From Marispirochaeta aestuarii (lineage in GTDB: Bacteria; Spirochaetota; Spirochaetia; JC444; Marispirochaetaceae): a stretch of 64,000 nucleotides of DNA. The notes below the pieces were generated by a model. The model saw nothing but the letters and a program-made list of their open reading frames with translations, was not told where the DNA came from and made no database searches. Location of the stretch: the NCBI RefSeq assembly GCF_002087085.1, contig NZ_MWQY01000009.1:124001-188000 (forward strand), written 5' to 3'. Made by a program: the position numbers and the translations under genes. Positions within the stretch are counted from its first letter, which is position 1, and each line of letters starts with the position of its first letter. Below are positions 6,441 to 15,021 of the stretch, piece by piece.

Positions 6441-8447
6441 ATGAGTAAACACGAAAGGGATCACAGAGAAGGATCCTCTGAGCTGGCAGTCCGCTTGATC
6501 CTGATTGCCCCTTTCAAGTCATTTGCCGATCGTTTTGAAGCCACGTTTCATGAGCATAATGCCAGGCACGTGAGCGCCCCCTATGAAATTTACAAGTACG
6601 ACCTGAATACCCTTATCGCCGAAGGAGCCGAAGAGATAAAATCCATAGACCTGGATTGCGATGTGGTTATTGCCCGGGGTTTTACCGCCGCGGATCTTGC
6701 AAGCCGCAATACCTATATTCCTGTTGTCGAGGTTGCCGTGGAGGCAACGGATATCCTCGACAGGATGGTAGAGGCCCGCCGTCTTTTTCCTGACAGCAAG
6801 ATCGCCGTTGTAGGGTCCTCCAACATGGTGATGGGGATCGAACGGATATCCACCTTAAGCGGAATCGAAGCCCGGGCTTTTACCTGTGAGGACAGGGAGG
6901 AGATCGAGAAAATCGTACATAATCTGGCCCGCAGCAATTACGGGGTCGTAATAGGCGGGGTACGGACCATTGACTATGCACGCAACATGGGGATGGAAGC
7001 TCTGCTGCTGGAATCCAGCAGAGAGGCTATGTGGCATGCCATTACCCAGGCAAAAAAGTACGCCTATATAAACCGCAAGGAACGGGAGCGCCGGCACAGT
7101 CTTTCCACGGTGCTGAACCAGACGAATGAGGGCATCATATTCCTGAACAGAGAACACAAAATCGACGTTTTTAATATGGCCGCCTCTCGTATTCTCGGGA
7201 TACAGTCGAACAGAGCCCTGGGAAAACGAATCGACCAGATCCTTCCCAGCCCCCAGTTCACCGGCTTTCTGAGCAACTCCAAGGTTCAGAAGGACGAGAT
7301 CATCGAGCTGAGCAAAGCCCGCCTCGCCATAAGCAAGAGTCCCGTCTACATACTGGGGGACCGAATCGGTACGGTAATTACATTTCAGGATGAAACCCAC
7401 ATCCAGCATCTCGAGAGCCGGGTCAGGGTCCATCAGCACGCCCATGGTCATGTGGCCAGACACACCTTTGATGATATTCTGGGCACAAGCCAGCCCATAC
7501 GATCCGCGGTCAGGATGGCAAAGCAGTACAGTCAGGTGGATTCTAACGTCATAATCACCGGACAGACCGGTACGGGAAAGGAGATTTTTGCCCAGAGTAT
7601 TCACAACCACAGTTCCCGCAGGGACGGCCCCTTCGTGGCCGTCAACTGCGCTGCCCTGCCGGAATCTCTTCTGGAGAGCGAACTCTTCGGATACGTTGAA
7701 GGGGCCTTCACCGGCGCGGCGAAGGGGGGCAAGGCGGGTCTGTTTGAACTGGCCCACCGGGGAACGATTTTTCTGGATGAGATTTCCGAGATGCCCCCCC
7801 TGCTCCAGGGACACCTGCTGCGGGTTGTTCAGGAAAAAGAGATACGGCGGCTGGGTCACGACCGGGTTATTCCCATCGACGTCCGGATAATCGCCGCTGC
7901 AAACCGCGATCTTGCAAGCCTGGTCAAGGCCGGCCAGTTCCGGAGCGATCTGTACTACCGTCTGCACATACTGCACCTTCATCTTCCGACCCTGGACGAA
8001 CGCAAAGACGACATACCTCTCATGGTGGAACACTGGGTGCGCTGGTACTCACGGGAGTTCGGTTTTTACGACGTGCGGGTTACCGAAGAAGCCAGACATG
8101 CCCTGGCAGCTTATTCATGGCCCGGAAATCTTCGTCAACTCATGGGAGTATGCGAACAGCTTGTGGTGCTGCATCAGAAAGATACCATCGATGCAGAAAG
8201 CGTGCATGCAGTAATGGGGGGAGATCATGGTGCCGGCATGAACAAGATTGCGCCGGATCCCGAGTCGATTGCTCCATCGGATATACGCGGATTCAAACCT
8301 GTCCTGCCCCAGGATAAGGAACACTTCGAGCGGGAAAAAATCCTGTCCGTACTCCAGCTTTGCGCCAACAATCGCACCCTGGCGGCACGCATGCTGGGAG
8401 TAAGCCGCACTACCCTCTGGAGGCATATGCAGAAGCTCGAGATCTGA
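6441..8447 (+). CDS. PrpR-type sigma-54-dependent activator of the tct transporter genes
   Basis: About 668 residues. The N-terminal ~180 residues form a PrpR_N-like sensor (CDVVIARGFTAADLASRN, VVEVAVEATDILDRM, YGVVIGGVRTIDYAR) that in this family binds a small carboxylate. A PAS domain follows (LNQTNEGIIFLNREHKIDVFNMAA). The AAA+ domain has Walker A GQTGTGKE (nt 7560-7583), the sigma-54-contacting GAFTGA loop (nt 7701-7718) and an intact arginine-finger region. A Fis-type helix-turn-helix (CANNRTLAARMLGVSRTTLWRHM) ends the protein. The frame opens at ATG 6381, with a second ATG at 6402; I prefer ATG 6441 because CGAGGA precedes it and the upstream repeats then remain intergenic. It lies between tctC and tctBA, both of which carry sigma-54 promoters. 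Confidence 0.9.
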   Translation: MSKHERDHREGSSELAVRLILIAPFKSFADRFEATFHEHNARHVSAPYEIYKYDLNTLIAEGAEEIKSIDLDCDVVIARGFTAADLASRNTYIPVVEVAVEATDILDRMVEARRLFPDSKIAVVGSSNMVMGIERISTLSGIEARAFTCEDREEIEKIVHNLARSNYGVVIGGVRTIDYARNMGMEALLLESSREAMWHAITQAKKYAYINRKERERRHSLSTVLNQTNEGIIFLNREHKIDVFNMAASRILGIQSNRALGKRIDQILPSPQFTGFLSNSKVQKDEIIELSKARLAISKSPVYILGDRIGTVITFQDETHIQHLESRVRVHQHAHGHVARHTFDDILGTSQPIRSAVRMAKQYSQVDSNVIITGQTGTGKEIFAQSIHNHSSRRDGPFVAVNCAALPESLLESELFGYVEGAFTGAAKGGKAGLFELAHRGTIFLDEISEMPPLLQGHLLRVVQEKEIRRLGHDRVIPIDVRIIAAANRDLASLVKAGQFRSDLYYRLHILHLHLPTLDERKDDIPLMVEHWVRWYSREFGFYDVRVTEEARHALAAYSWPGNLRQLMGVCEQLVVLHQKDTIDAESVHAVMGGDHGAGMNKIAPDPESIAPSDIRGFKPVLPQDKEHFEREKILSVLQLCANNRTLAARMLGVSRTTLWRHMQKLEI

Positions 8448-8472
8448 CGCAGCCGGTGTTGTGCAGATCCTT

Positions 8473-8488
8473 TGGCATGGATATTGCA
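8473..8488 (+). promoter_or_regulatory. Sigma-54 (-24/-12) promoter of tctBA
   Basis: TGGCATGGATATTGCA has GG and GC exactly 10 nt apart and a consensus TTGCA -12 element. It begins 26 nt after the stop of the sigma-54 activator gene and 51 nt before the tctB ribosome site. Confidence 0.82.
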
Positions 8489-8538
8489 TCTCTTGATGAC
8501 GTATCAATTCTATTGACAACCGCAAGGAGGTTTTCTTA

Positions 8539-9063
8539 ATGCTGGATTTCTTTCGTAAAAACAGGGATACCGCCCTGGGACTGATGTTCATCCTGCTGTC
8601 CATCGGGGTCTACATCGCGTCCTTTTCCATACGGGAGGTGGTGGACATCTCGGTGGGTCCGCGGTTTGTTCCACGCCTGGTGGCTGTCGCAATGGCGATA
8701 CTGGGTGCAGTTCTGATTGTGCAGAATATTATCATACGCCGAAAAATAGCAGAAAAGGTCGGGGAAGAACTGGCCGTGGAAGCTGTAACCGAGGATCCGG
8801 ATACCACCCCGGTGGACCAGATAGATCAGCGCGCGGTTCTTGGAACCATCCTGCTCCTTATTCTGTACGTATCCCTGATCTGGACCTTCGGCTTTGTCCC
8901 GATGACCATACTGTACCTGTTTTTCCAGTTCTGGGTACTTACCCCGAAGGACAAGCGTCGCTGGTGGCTCCTGATTCTGATCGCGGTGCTTGTTCCCCTG
9001 GGGATAAACTATCTGTTCGTTAACTGGTTCAGGCTGATGCTGCCTTCCGGAATGATCTGGTAG
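8539..9063 (+). CDS. tctB: Tripartite tricarboxylate transporter small membrane subunit
   Basis: A 174-residue inner-membrane protein of the TctB family with four hydrophobic segments: 12-30, about 42-66, about 99-120 and about 143-163. A charged cytosolic or periplasmic loop (IRRKIAEKVGEELAVEAVTEDPD...) follows the second. The N-terminus (MLDFFRKNRDTALGLMFILLSIGVYIASF) and the motif GPRFVPRLVA are usual for the family. It is the small partner of TctA; its exact role in the tripartite carrier is poorly known. AAGGAGG lies 8 nt before the ATG. It is co-transcribed with tctA 12 nt downstream, from the sigma-54 promoter at 8473. Confidence 0.9.
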   Translation: MLDFFRKNRDTALGLMFILLSIGVYIASFSIREVVDISVGPRFVPRLVAVAMAILGAVLIVQNIIIRRKIAEKVGEELAVEAVTEDPDTTPVDQIDQRAVLGTILLLILYVSLIWTFGFVPMTILYLFFQFWVLTPKDKRRWWLLILIAVLVPLGINYLFVNWFRLMLPSGMIW

Positions 9064-9075
9064 AGGAGATTGAAT

Positions 9076-10596
9076 ATGCTGACCATGATTCTTAACGGTT
9101 TCAACGAAGTTCTCGCCCTGCAGCCGATGCTGCTGATCATTGGCGGTGTCGCCACGGGTATTATTTTCGGCGCGATTCCCGGTCTGACCGCTACCATGGC
9201 GGTTGCCCTCTGTCTGCCCCTTACCTTCGGCATGACCCCGATTTCCGGAATGTCCCTGCTTGTAGGGCTCTACATCGGAGGCGTCTCCGGAGGATTGATT
9301 TCCGCCATTCTCATCAACATTCCGGGGACCCCGTCCTCCATATCAACCACCTTCGACGGTGCCCCCATGGCACAGCGGGGACTGGCGGGCAAGGCTCTCG
9401 GCGCCGGAATGCTTTACTCCTTCCTGGGGGGACTCTTCAGTATTATCATACTCACCTTTGTATCCCCGCCTCTGGCCCGCTTTGCCCTGCGATTCGGTCC
9501 CTTTGAATACTTCGCCATCGCAATCTTTTCTCTTACCATGATTGCAACGGTAAGTGCCGGTTCCCTTATCAAGGGACTCCTGAGCGGTATGGTCGGAGTT
9601 CTACTTGCCACCGTCGGGGTGGCGCCCATCGACGCTTTTCCGCGCTTCACCTTCGGGCTGTATGAACTGTCCGGAGGGTTTAACCTGCTGCCGGTTCTGA
9701 TCGGTCTCTTCGCCATATCAGAAATCCTGAAAACTGCGGAGACGGCTATCAATCCCGATATAAAGGTGATTCAGAAGTACAAGGTCAAGGGCTTCGGCCT
9801 GTCCATGAAGGAGTTCCTGGGTCAGACAAAGAATTTTTTCCGTTCCAGTCTGATCGGTACAGGAATCGGTATTCTGCCGGGCATCGGCGGAGGAACCGCA
9901 AATATTATAGCCTATATCTCCGCCAAGAAGGCCTCGAAGCACCCGGAAAAGTTCGGGACCGGGGTTCTGGACGGCGTGGTGGCCTCCGAATCCGCCAATA
10001 ACGCCGCTGTCGGGGGTGCACTGATCCCCCTGATCACCCTGGGTATTCCCGGCGATACCGTAACCGCCATGCTCCTGGGCGGTCTGATGATCCACGGTCT
10101 TGCTCCGGGGCCCATGCTTTTTGTCACCAGCGGCAACGTCGTGTACGGTATTTTCGTCGCCCTCTTCATAGCCAATATAATCATGCTGGCCATGGAGTTC
10201 TACGGCATGCGTATTTTCGTGCGCCTCCTGGATATACCCAAGTACTACCTGCTTCCGGTAATCATGGCCCTCTGTGTTGTCGGGGCCTACGGCTTGAACA
10301 ACCGGGTCTTTGATGTCTGGTCCCTGGTCTTCTTCGGCCTCCTGGGATACGGGCTCCTGAAAACCGGTTTTCCTTTGCCCCCGGTCATTCTGGGCTTCAT
10401 TCTCGGACCCATCGCGGAGACCAATCTGCGCCGGGGATTGATGCTTTCAAAGGGAGATTTTACCCCTTTTCTGACACGACCCATAGCGGCGATCTTTCTT
10501 GGAATCACCGTAATTTCCATTGCCCTGTCCATTTACAATGAACAGCGCCGGGCCAGGCAGCGAATTGAAGAAGCTGCTCAGGAACTGCAGGAATAA
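9076..10596 (+). CDS. tctA: Tripartite tricarboxylate transporter large membrane subunit
   Basis: A 506-residue polytopic inner-membrane protein, about 11-12 segments, of the TctA family. It carries the two conserved glycine-rich loops: GAIPGLTATMAVALCLPLTFGM near residue 35 and GILPGIGGGTANIIAY near residue 260. The motif IPGTPSSISTTFDG is also typical. It forms the substrate channel driven by an ion gradient, fed by TctC. ATG 9076 is preferred to the TTG at 9070 because GAGGAG at 9063-9068 then has proper spacing. It is the last gene of the unit, and a stem-loop follows. Confidence 0.95.
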   Translation: MLTMILNGFNEVLALQPMLLIIGGVATGIIFGAIPGLTATMAVALCLPLTFGMTPISGMSLLVGLYIGGVSGGLISAILINIPGTPSSISTTFDGAPMAQRGLAGKALGAGMLYSFLGGLFSIIILTFVSPPLARFALRFGPFEYFAIAIFSLTMIATVSAGSLIKGLLSGMVGVLLATVGVAPIDAFPRFTFGLYELSGGFNLLPVLIGLFAISEILKTAETAINPDIKVIQKYKVKGFGLSMKEFLGQTKNFFRSSLIGTGIGILPGIGGGTANIIAYISAKKASKHPEKFGTGVLDGVVASESANNAAVGGALIPLITLGIPGDTVTAMLLGGLMIHGLAPGPMLFVTSGNVVYGIFVALFIANIIMLAMEFYGMRIFVRLLDIPKYYLLPVIMALCVVGAYGLNNRVFDVWSLVFFGLLGYGLLKTGFPLPPVILGFILGPIAETNLRRGLMLSKGDFTPFLTRPIAAIFLGITVISIALSIYNEQRRARQRIEEAAQELQE

Positions 10597-10620
10597 CAGT
10601 TCAGGGCCTGTATTGATCGA

Positions 10621-10652
10621 GGGTAGAGAATTCCCCCCGGAAATCTCTACCC
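10621..10652 (+). terminator. Stem-loop after tctA
   Basis: GGGTAGAGA pairs with TCTCTACCC, extended imperfectly by TTCC/GGAA, followed by ATTTTAG. The short U-run makes it a moderate rho-independent terminator for tctBA. Confidence 0.6.
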
Positions 10653-10725
10653 ATTTTAGTCCCGACGCCAGCCTTCACAGATATCCGCAAATCGTGAATA
10701 ATACCTCTGTATCGGAGGTAAAAAG

Positions 10726-11163
10726 ATGCCAACTGTCCAGGAATACCAGAAGCAGCGGATGCTTATACGAAAAAGCGACCCCAGGCGGGCCGACGTGCTC
10801 GGTCTGATCCTCGATACCGCCAAAAAGGCGGCAAAGGAAGAAAACCGGGAAACCACTGAGGCCGATTTTATCGCAGCAGTGAAGAAGCAGATCAAGGCCA
10901 TGGAAAAGACCGTGGAACTGGTGCAGGCAAACAATGGAGATACCAGCAGCCAGGTAGCTGAAATCGCCATAATGCGGGAGTATCTTCCTCCCATGATGAG
11001 CGAAAAGGAGCTGAACGCCGCAATTGACAGGATCCTGGCGGAATTCCCGGAAGAGGAACGGATTAAAAAGAACCAGGGAAAGTTCATGGGCAGACTTAAA
11101 GTCCTGGGAGATTCCGTCGACATGGGAATGGCAGCCAGGATTCTGTCTGGAAAACTCGGCTGA
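10726..11163 (+). CDS. GatB/YqeY-domain protein
   Basis: A 145-residue cytosolic protein of the YqeY family, which resembles the C-terminal tRNA-binding tail of the amidotransferase subunit GatB. Features are KKAAKEENRETTEADFIAAVKKQIKAMEKTVEL, the AEIAIMREYLPPMMSEKEL signature and the end MGRLKVLGDSVDMGMAARILSGKLG (the usual MG.vm....g..D...v.....L pattern). Length equals the normal family length. The ribosome site GGAGGT lies 7 nt before ATG. It is preceded by a terminator and so is probably transcribed alone. Its function in bacteria is not established; a role connected with tRNA or amide transfer is suggested by homology only. Confidence 0.88.
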   Translation: MPTVQEYQKQRMLIRKSDPRRADVLGLILDTAKKAAKEENRETTEADFIAAVKKQIKAMEKTVELVQANNGDTSSQVAEIAIMREYLPPMMSEKELNAAIDRILAEFPEEERIKKNQGKFMGRLKVLGDSVDMGMAARILSGKLG

Positions 11164-11274
11164 TTCATTACATGAAGAGATACCGGTTTTTTTCTTCGTT
11201 TTTTTTAAATTTCATATTTAAAATTCTTCAATTATAAAGTAGAATATATACTCAGAAATACGGCGGAATTAGAC

Positions 11275-12000
11275 ATGAGTTCACTAGATCAGAAAATTTT
11301 TCAGAAATTCGAAAAAGCCAGCCGGGCGGATACCATATACGAAATCATCAAGGACGGCATCCTGCAGGGGGTATGGAAGCCCGGGGACAAGATCGATGAC
11401 CAGGAACTGGCAAAGAGACTCGGGGTAAGCCGACTTTCGGTACGGGAAGCCCTGTCAAAATTTGTGGAAAACCTCATTATCGAAAAGCAGCACTGGAAAG
11501 GATACCAGGTACGTCAGCTCCAGTGGGAAGAGATCGAAGGGGTTATGGAGATCCGGGTAGCCCTTGAGAGCATTGCAATTGAGCATGTTGCACGGAATGT
11601 AACTCCAGAGCTCATTATAGAGCTGGAAGGAGCACTGGACCAGGCAGTCCGGGATATGGAAGCGGATGATCATGCAGCTTTCAGAGTCTCAGACTACACC
11701 TTTCATGAAATACTTCATCGGGAATGCGGTAACATCTGGATAACCAATATTATCAGCAATATCCGGGTCCTTATCGAGATAATCCGACAGATCTCCCAGG
11801 AGGAACATTTCCGGGATGTAGCTGCAGCGAGTATTGCCGAGCACAGGGCCGTACTGGACTGTCTCAGAAATGGGGACACCCGGGCTGCGGCAGAAACCCT
11901 GCGTCAGCATTTCCAGAAACACACCGAACGCGTACGGTCCGAGTATAAACAGCCTGAGACCGCTGAGCACACTGAGGATTACGCAGCGTCAGAAAAATAA
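11275..12000 (+). CDS. GntR-family (FCD subclass) transcriptional regulator
   Basis: A 241-residue regulator. The N-terminal winged helix (IYEIIKDGILQGVWKPGDKIDDQELAKRLGVSRLSVREALSKF) is the GntR signature. The C-terminal all-helical FCD domain has the metal/effector residues expected (RVALESIAIEHVA, DYTFHEILHREC, SIAEHRAVLDCLRNGDTRAAAETLRQHF with its HRA and H at the end). The FCD group senses small organic acids such as gluconate, lactate, glycolate or malonate. It is the first gene of a plus-strand run with a zinc alcohol dehydrogenase, a LarA-like protein and chromate-transporter genes, so it probably controls hydroxy-acid or polyol use. The upstream 111 nt are AT-rich; I see no clear operator. 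Confidence 0.9.
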   Translation: MSSLDQKIFQKFEKASRADTIYEIIKDGILQGVWKPGDKIDDQELAKRLGVSRLSVREALSKFVENLIIEKQHWKGYQVRQLQWEEIEGVMEIRVALESIAIEHVARNVTPELIIELEGALDQAVRDMEADDHAAFRVSDYTFHEILHRECGNIWITNIISNIRVLIEIIRQISQEEHFRDVAAASIAEHRAVLDCLRNGDTRAAAETLRQHFQKHTERVRSEYKQPETAEHTEDYAASEK

Positions 12001-12024
12001 TAGTCTGGAAATAAGGAGTACTTG

Positions 12025-13113
12025 ATGAGCAGCATGAAGGGTCTCGTTACCTACCCTGATGGCGAGATCAAACTTACAGAGGTTCCCGTACCCCGGATCG
12101 GGGATAATATCTTTGCCCCCCGGGACGTACTGTGCGAAGTAGAATACTGCGGTATATGCGGAAGCGACATTCATAAGTGGCTTGCCGAGGACAAGGGAGA
12201 CATAAAGTATCCGCCCAACTCGGTTGTAAGCGGTCATGAGATTGTCTCTGTCGTGAAAGAGGTGGGAAGCGGGGTCACCCGCTTCAAACCCGGGGACCGG
12301 GTGGTCCACGAGATCGTAACCTTCTACTGCGGAGAATGCCCCGCCTGCCTCGAAGGCCGCTACAATATATGCAACACCATTCCCCCCATGCAGGGACGGG
12401 CCCACTTTATGACCGGGGGCGGTTTCGCAAGGTATGTTGTCTGGCCGGAACAGCAGCTCCACAGGCTTCCGGATTCAGTGGGCAGCAGGGAGGCTGTACT
12501 GATGGAACCCACCGCCGGCAGTATTCACAGCGTTATTACCCGCATGGGCATCAAGGCCGGGGAATCCGTTGCCATCCTGGGACCGGGAGCCAGAGGACTT
12601 CTGATGATGCAGGTCTGTAAAGCCATCGGTGCAGGTCCCATTATCATGACCGGCCTTACCCGGGACGAACCCTTCCGGCTGGCCATGGCGAAAAAGATGG
12701 GAGCCGACCGGGTCGTCAATGTGGAAAAAGAGGACATCCGGGAGGTGATCAGAGAGATGACCGGCGGGATCGGGGTCGACGCGGTACTGGAAAATACCGG
12801 GTCAGTGGAACCGATCGCCGAATCTCTGGATATCGTACGCAAGGGCGGCAAGGTTCTCTGGGCGGGAGGCGGAATCCGCGGCGGCATTGTTGCCCCGGTG
12901 GATACCTACAAGATCATTGTCAAGGAGATCGATGTAAAGGGAGAGATCTCGCAGATTCCCTACGACTGGAAAACAGCGATTCATCTGGTATCCACGGGAA
13001 AGATTGAACTTGCTCCCCTGGTTACCCACGATTTTATCCTGGACGACTGGCGAAAGGGTTTTGACCTGGCGGCTACCAGTGCAGAGTGCCTGCGGGTCGC
13101 CCTGAAACCCTGA
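12025..13113 (+). CDS. Zinc-dependent medium-chain alcohol/polyol dehydrogenase
   Basis: A 362-residue MDR-family enzyme. It has the catalytic zinc cysteine in CGICGSDIHKW, GHE at GHEIVSVV, and the four structural-zinc cysteines in a CGECPACLEGRYNIC region. The cofactor site reads GPGARGLLMMQ, a variant of the usual GxGxxG. A C-terminal part VDVKGEISQIPYDWKTAIHLV is like threonine, sorbitol and L-threonate-type dehydrogenases. ATG 12025 is used because AAGGAG is 6 nt upstream; the TTG at 12022 is less likely. It would oxidise a secondary alcohol on a polyol or sugar acid with NAD(P). It follows the GntR gene by 24 nt and precedes a LarA-family gene by 23 nt, so the three are probably one operon. 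Confidence 0.88.
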   Translation: MSSMKGLVTYPDGEIKLTEVPVPRIGDNIFAPRDVLCEVEYCGICGSDIHKWLAEDKGDIKYPPNSVVSGHEIVSVVKEVGSGVTRFKPGDRVVHEIVTFYCGECPACLEGRYNICNTIPPMQGRAHFMTGGGFARYVVWPEQQLHRLPDSVGSREAVLMEPTAGSIHSVITRMGIKAGESVAILGPGARGLLMMQVCKAIGAGPIIMTGLTRDEPFRLAMAKKMGADRVVNVEKEDIREVIREMTGGIGVDAVLENTGSVEPIAESLDIVRKGGKVLWAGGGIRGGIVAPVDTYKIIVKEIDVKGEISQIPYDWKTAIHLVSTGKIELAPLVTHDFILDDWRKGFDLAATSAECLRVALKP

Positions 13114-13136
13114 AATCCCGGGAGAGCAGTCAGCGA

Positions 13137-14405
13137 ATGAGTATAATACAGAGCCTGTTGAATCAGGTCCCGCTTCCCAGAATGGTCAGGGTCCGGCAGC
13201 ACTTCGAGCGACCGGTACTCTCCGATCCCGTGGGTGAATTCCTGTCCCGTTTTCGCAGCAGCTCTCTCCTCGAAAAGATCACCAGGGGTATGAGTATCGC
13301 CATTGCAGTGGGAAGCCGGGGTATCAGCAACCAGCCTGCCATTGTCAAAGCCCTGGTTTCCGAACTCAAATCCGCCGGGGCGGAGCCTTTCATTGTTCCC
13401 GCCATGGGTTCCCACGGAGGTGCCGTCGCGGAAGGTCAGAAGGCAATGCTCGAAGGTATGGGCTTTACCGAAGAGTATCTTGGCGTCCCCATCCGGGCGA
13501 CCATGGAAACGATCTGCCTCGGGGACGCAGGGCCTGATCTCCCCGCCTATATCGACAGATACGCCCACGAGGCCGATGGAATTGTCATTGTAAACCGCAT
13601 AAAACCCCACGTGGCTTTCCGGGGACCCTACGAGAGCGGACTGGCCAAGATGATCACCATCGGCCTGGGAAAACAGCGTGGCGCCGAGGTATGCCACAAT
13701 CTGGGATTCGGGAAAATGGCGGAGCACATTCCCGTGATTGCAGCCAGAATCCTGGAGGCGAGCAACATCCTCTTTGCCGTGGCTCTTCTTGAGAATGCCT
13801 ATCACGAAACCTGCCAGGTTGAGCCGATAGACGCAGAGGAGATCCTGAAAAAGGAACCGGCTCTTCAGGAAAGGGCCAAGGAGCTGGCACCGCGCCTTGC
13901 CTTCGACGAACTGGAAGTCCTGATTATGGACGAAATCGGCAAGGACATCAGCGGAACCGGTTTCGATACCAACGTGGTGGGCCGTTACCACACACCCTAT
14001 GTTACCGGAGGCCCCCGGATCGCCCGGGTGGCGGTACTGGATATTACCGACGTGAGCCACGGCAACGGAAACGGCCTTGGTATAGTGGACTTTACCACCC
14101 TGAGGGCCTTTAACAAGTTTCGCTTTGACCAGACCTACCCGAATTCCCTTACATCTACTGTACCGGCAAGCGTGAAGATTCCCATGGTACTGGAGAACGA
14201 CCGCCAAGTCTTTCAGGCAGCGATTCGCACCTGCAACCTGAGCCGCAAGGAAGATGCCAGAGTTGTCCGTATAAAGAATACCATCTCCATGGATGAGATA
14301 GAGATATCGGAAAACCTGCTTCCCAGTGCCCGGGAAAATCCCCTGCTGGAGATCGTATCCGCACCCTGTGAACTGTCCTTCGACGAAGAGGGGAACCTCT
14401 TCTAG
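13137..14405 (+). CDS. LarA/DUF2088-family protein (lactate-racemase-like)
   Basis: A 422-residue protein with the LarA N-terminal (DUF2088) pattern: AIAVGSRGISN, the histidine-glycine loop PAMGSHGGAVAEGQ (H93), and NRIKPHVAFRGPYESGLAKM (K156, H158, K171). In LarA these regions bind the nickel pincer cofactor and a 2-hydroxy acid. Homologues include racemases or epimerases of other hydroxy acids, so the substrate here cannot be named. The usual pincer-making genes larB, larC and larE are not in the window. ATG 13137 is chosen because the frame upstream overlaps the dehydrogenase gene. The neighbouring dehydrogenase and GntR/FCD regulator support a hydroxy-acid pathway in which it inverts a stereocentre. 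Confidence 0.7.
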   Translation: MSIIQSLLNQVPLPRMVRVRQHFERPVLSDPVGEFLSRFRSSSLLEKITRGMSIAIAVGSRGISNQPAIVKALVSELKSAGAEPFIVPAMGSHGGAVAEGQKAMLEGMGFTEEYLGVPIRATMETICLGDAGPDLPAYIDRYAHEADGIVIVNRIKPHVAFRGPYESGLAKMITIGLGKQRGAEVCHNLGFGKMAEHIPVIAARILEASNILFAVALLENAYHETCQVEPIDAEEILKKEPALQERAKELAPRLAFDELEVLIMDEIGKDISGTGFDTNVVGRYHTPYVTGGPRIARVAVLDITDVSHGNGNGLGIVDFTTLRAFNKFRFDQTYPNSLTSTVPASVKIPMVLENDRQVFQAAIRTCNLSRKEDARVVRIKNTISMDEIEISENLLPSARENPLLEIVSAPCELSFDEEGNLF

Positions 14406-14466
14406 TGTACGAGAAAGCAGACGTGCTTGCCGGGGTGCCTCCTTTACGCTACACTGCCGCCGGAAT

Positions 14467-15021
14467 ATGAAAGACTTTTTCAAGGACCTCATGGTCCTCT
14501 ACTCACTGTTCTTCAAAATCGGTCTCTTTTCCATCGGCGGCGGGTATGTAATGCTTCCGATGCTGCGCCTTGAACTTGTGGAAAAGCGCAAATGGGTGAA
14601 CGACCGGGAACTCCTGGATTACTACGCCATCGGACAGGCTACTCCGGGGATTATTGCCGTCAATACAGCCACCTTCGTGGGCTACACACGGCGCGGGATT
14701 CCCGGCGCCCTTGCATCGACGGCGGGCATGGTCAGCCCCTCGCTGATTATAATTCTGGCAATCGCGATCTTTATTCCCATGATGGAGACCATGCCCCTTT
14801 TCCAGAAGGCCTTCAGGGGAATACGGGTGGCCGTTTCGGTACTTCTTGTTTCGACCCTCATCTCCCTTACAAAAAAGGGCTGGAAATCCTGGATAGACGG
14901 CCTGCTCACCCTGGCGGCCTTCAGCGCGGTAGTCCTCCTGGGGGCCTCACCCTTTCCGGTGATTCTTGCAGCGGGATTTCTGGGACTTCTTTTACGCCGT
15001 CACAGGAGCGGCCTCCAATGA
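14467..15021 (+). CDS. Chromate transporter, short-chain subunit 1
   Basis: A 184-residue single-domain CHR-family membrane protein (Pfam chromate transporter). It has the LFFKIGLFSIGGGYVMLPML signature, the AIGQATPGIIAVNTATFVGY loop and GMVSPSLIIILAIA. Long ChrA proteins carry two such halves in one chain; here two half-size genes follow each other, as in the short-chain CHR pairs that work as heterodimers. The ATG lies 61 nt after the LarA-like stop, and its own stop overlaps the next start by 4 nt. The family exports chromate in some bacteria; in an anaerobe the real substrate may be another oxyanion. No chrB-type regulator is near. Confidence 0.9.
   Translation: MKDFFKDLMVLYSLFFKIGLFSIGGGYVMLPMLRLELVEKRKWVNDRELLDYYAIGQATPGIIAVNTATFVGYTRRGIPGALASTAGMVSPSLIIILAIAIFIPMMETMPLFQKAFRGIRVAVSVLLVSTLISLTKKGWKSWIDGLLTLAAFSAVVLLGASPFPVILAAGFLGLLLRRHRSGLQ

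Noticed and set aside
8300-8470. Search for a copy of the TGTTWCA enhancer upstream of tctB
   Set aside because: No matching repeat was found; the activator may act from the tctC-side repeats or from an unrecognised site.
12981-14492. 503-codon minus-strand frame opposite the LarA-like gene
   Set aside because: Antisense shadow; crosses gene borders and lacks any family motif.
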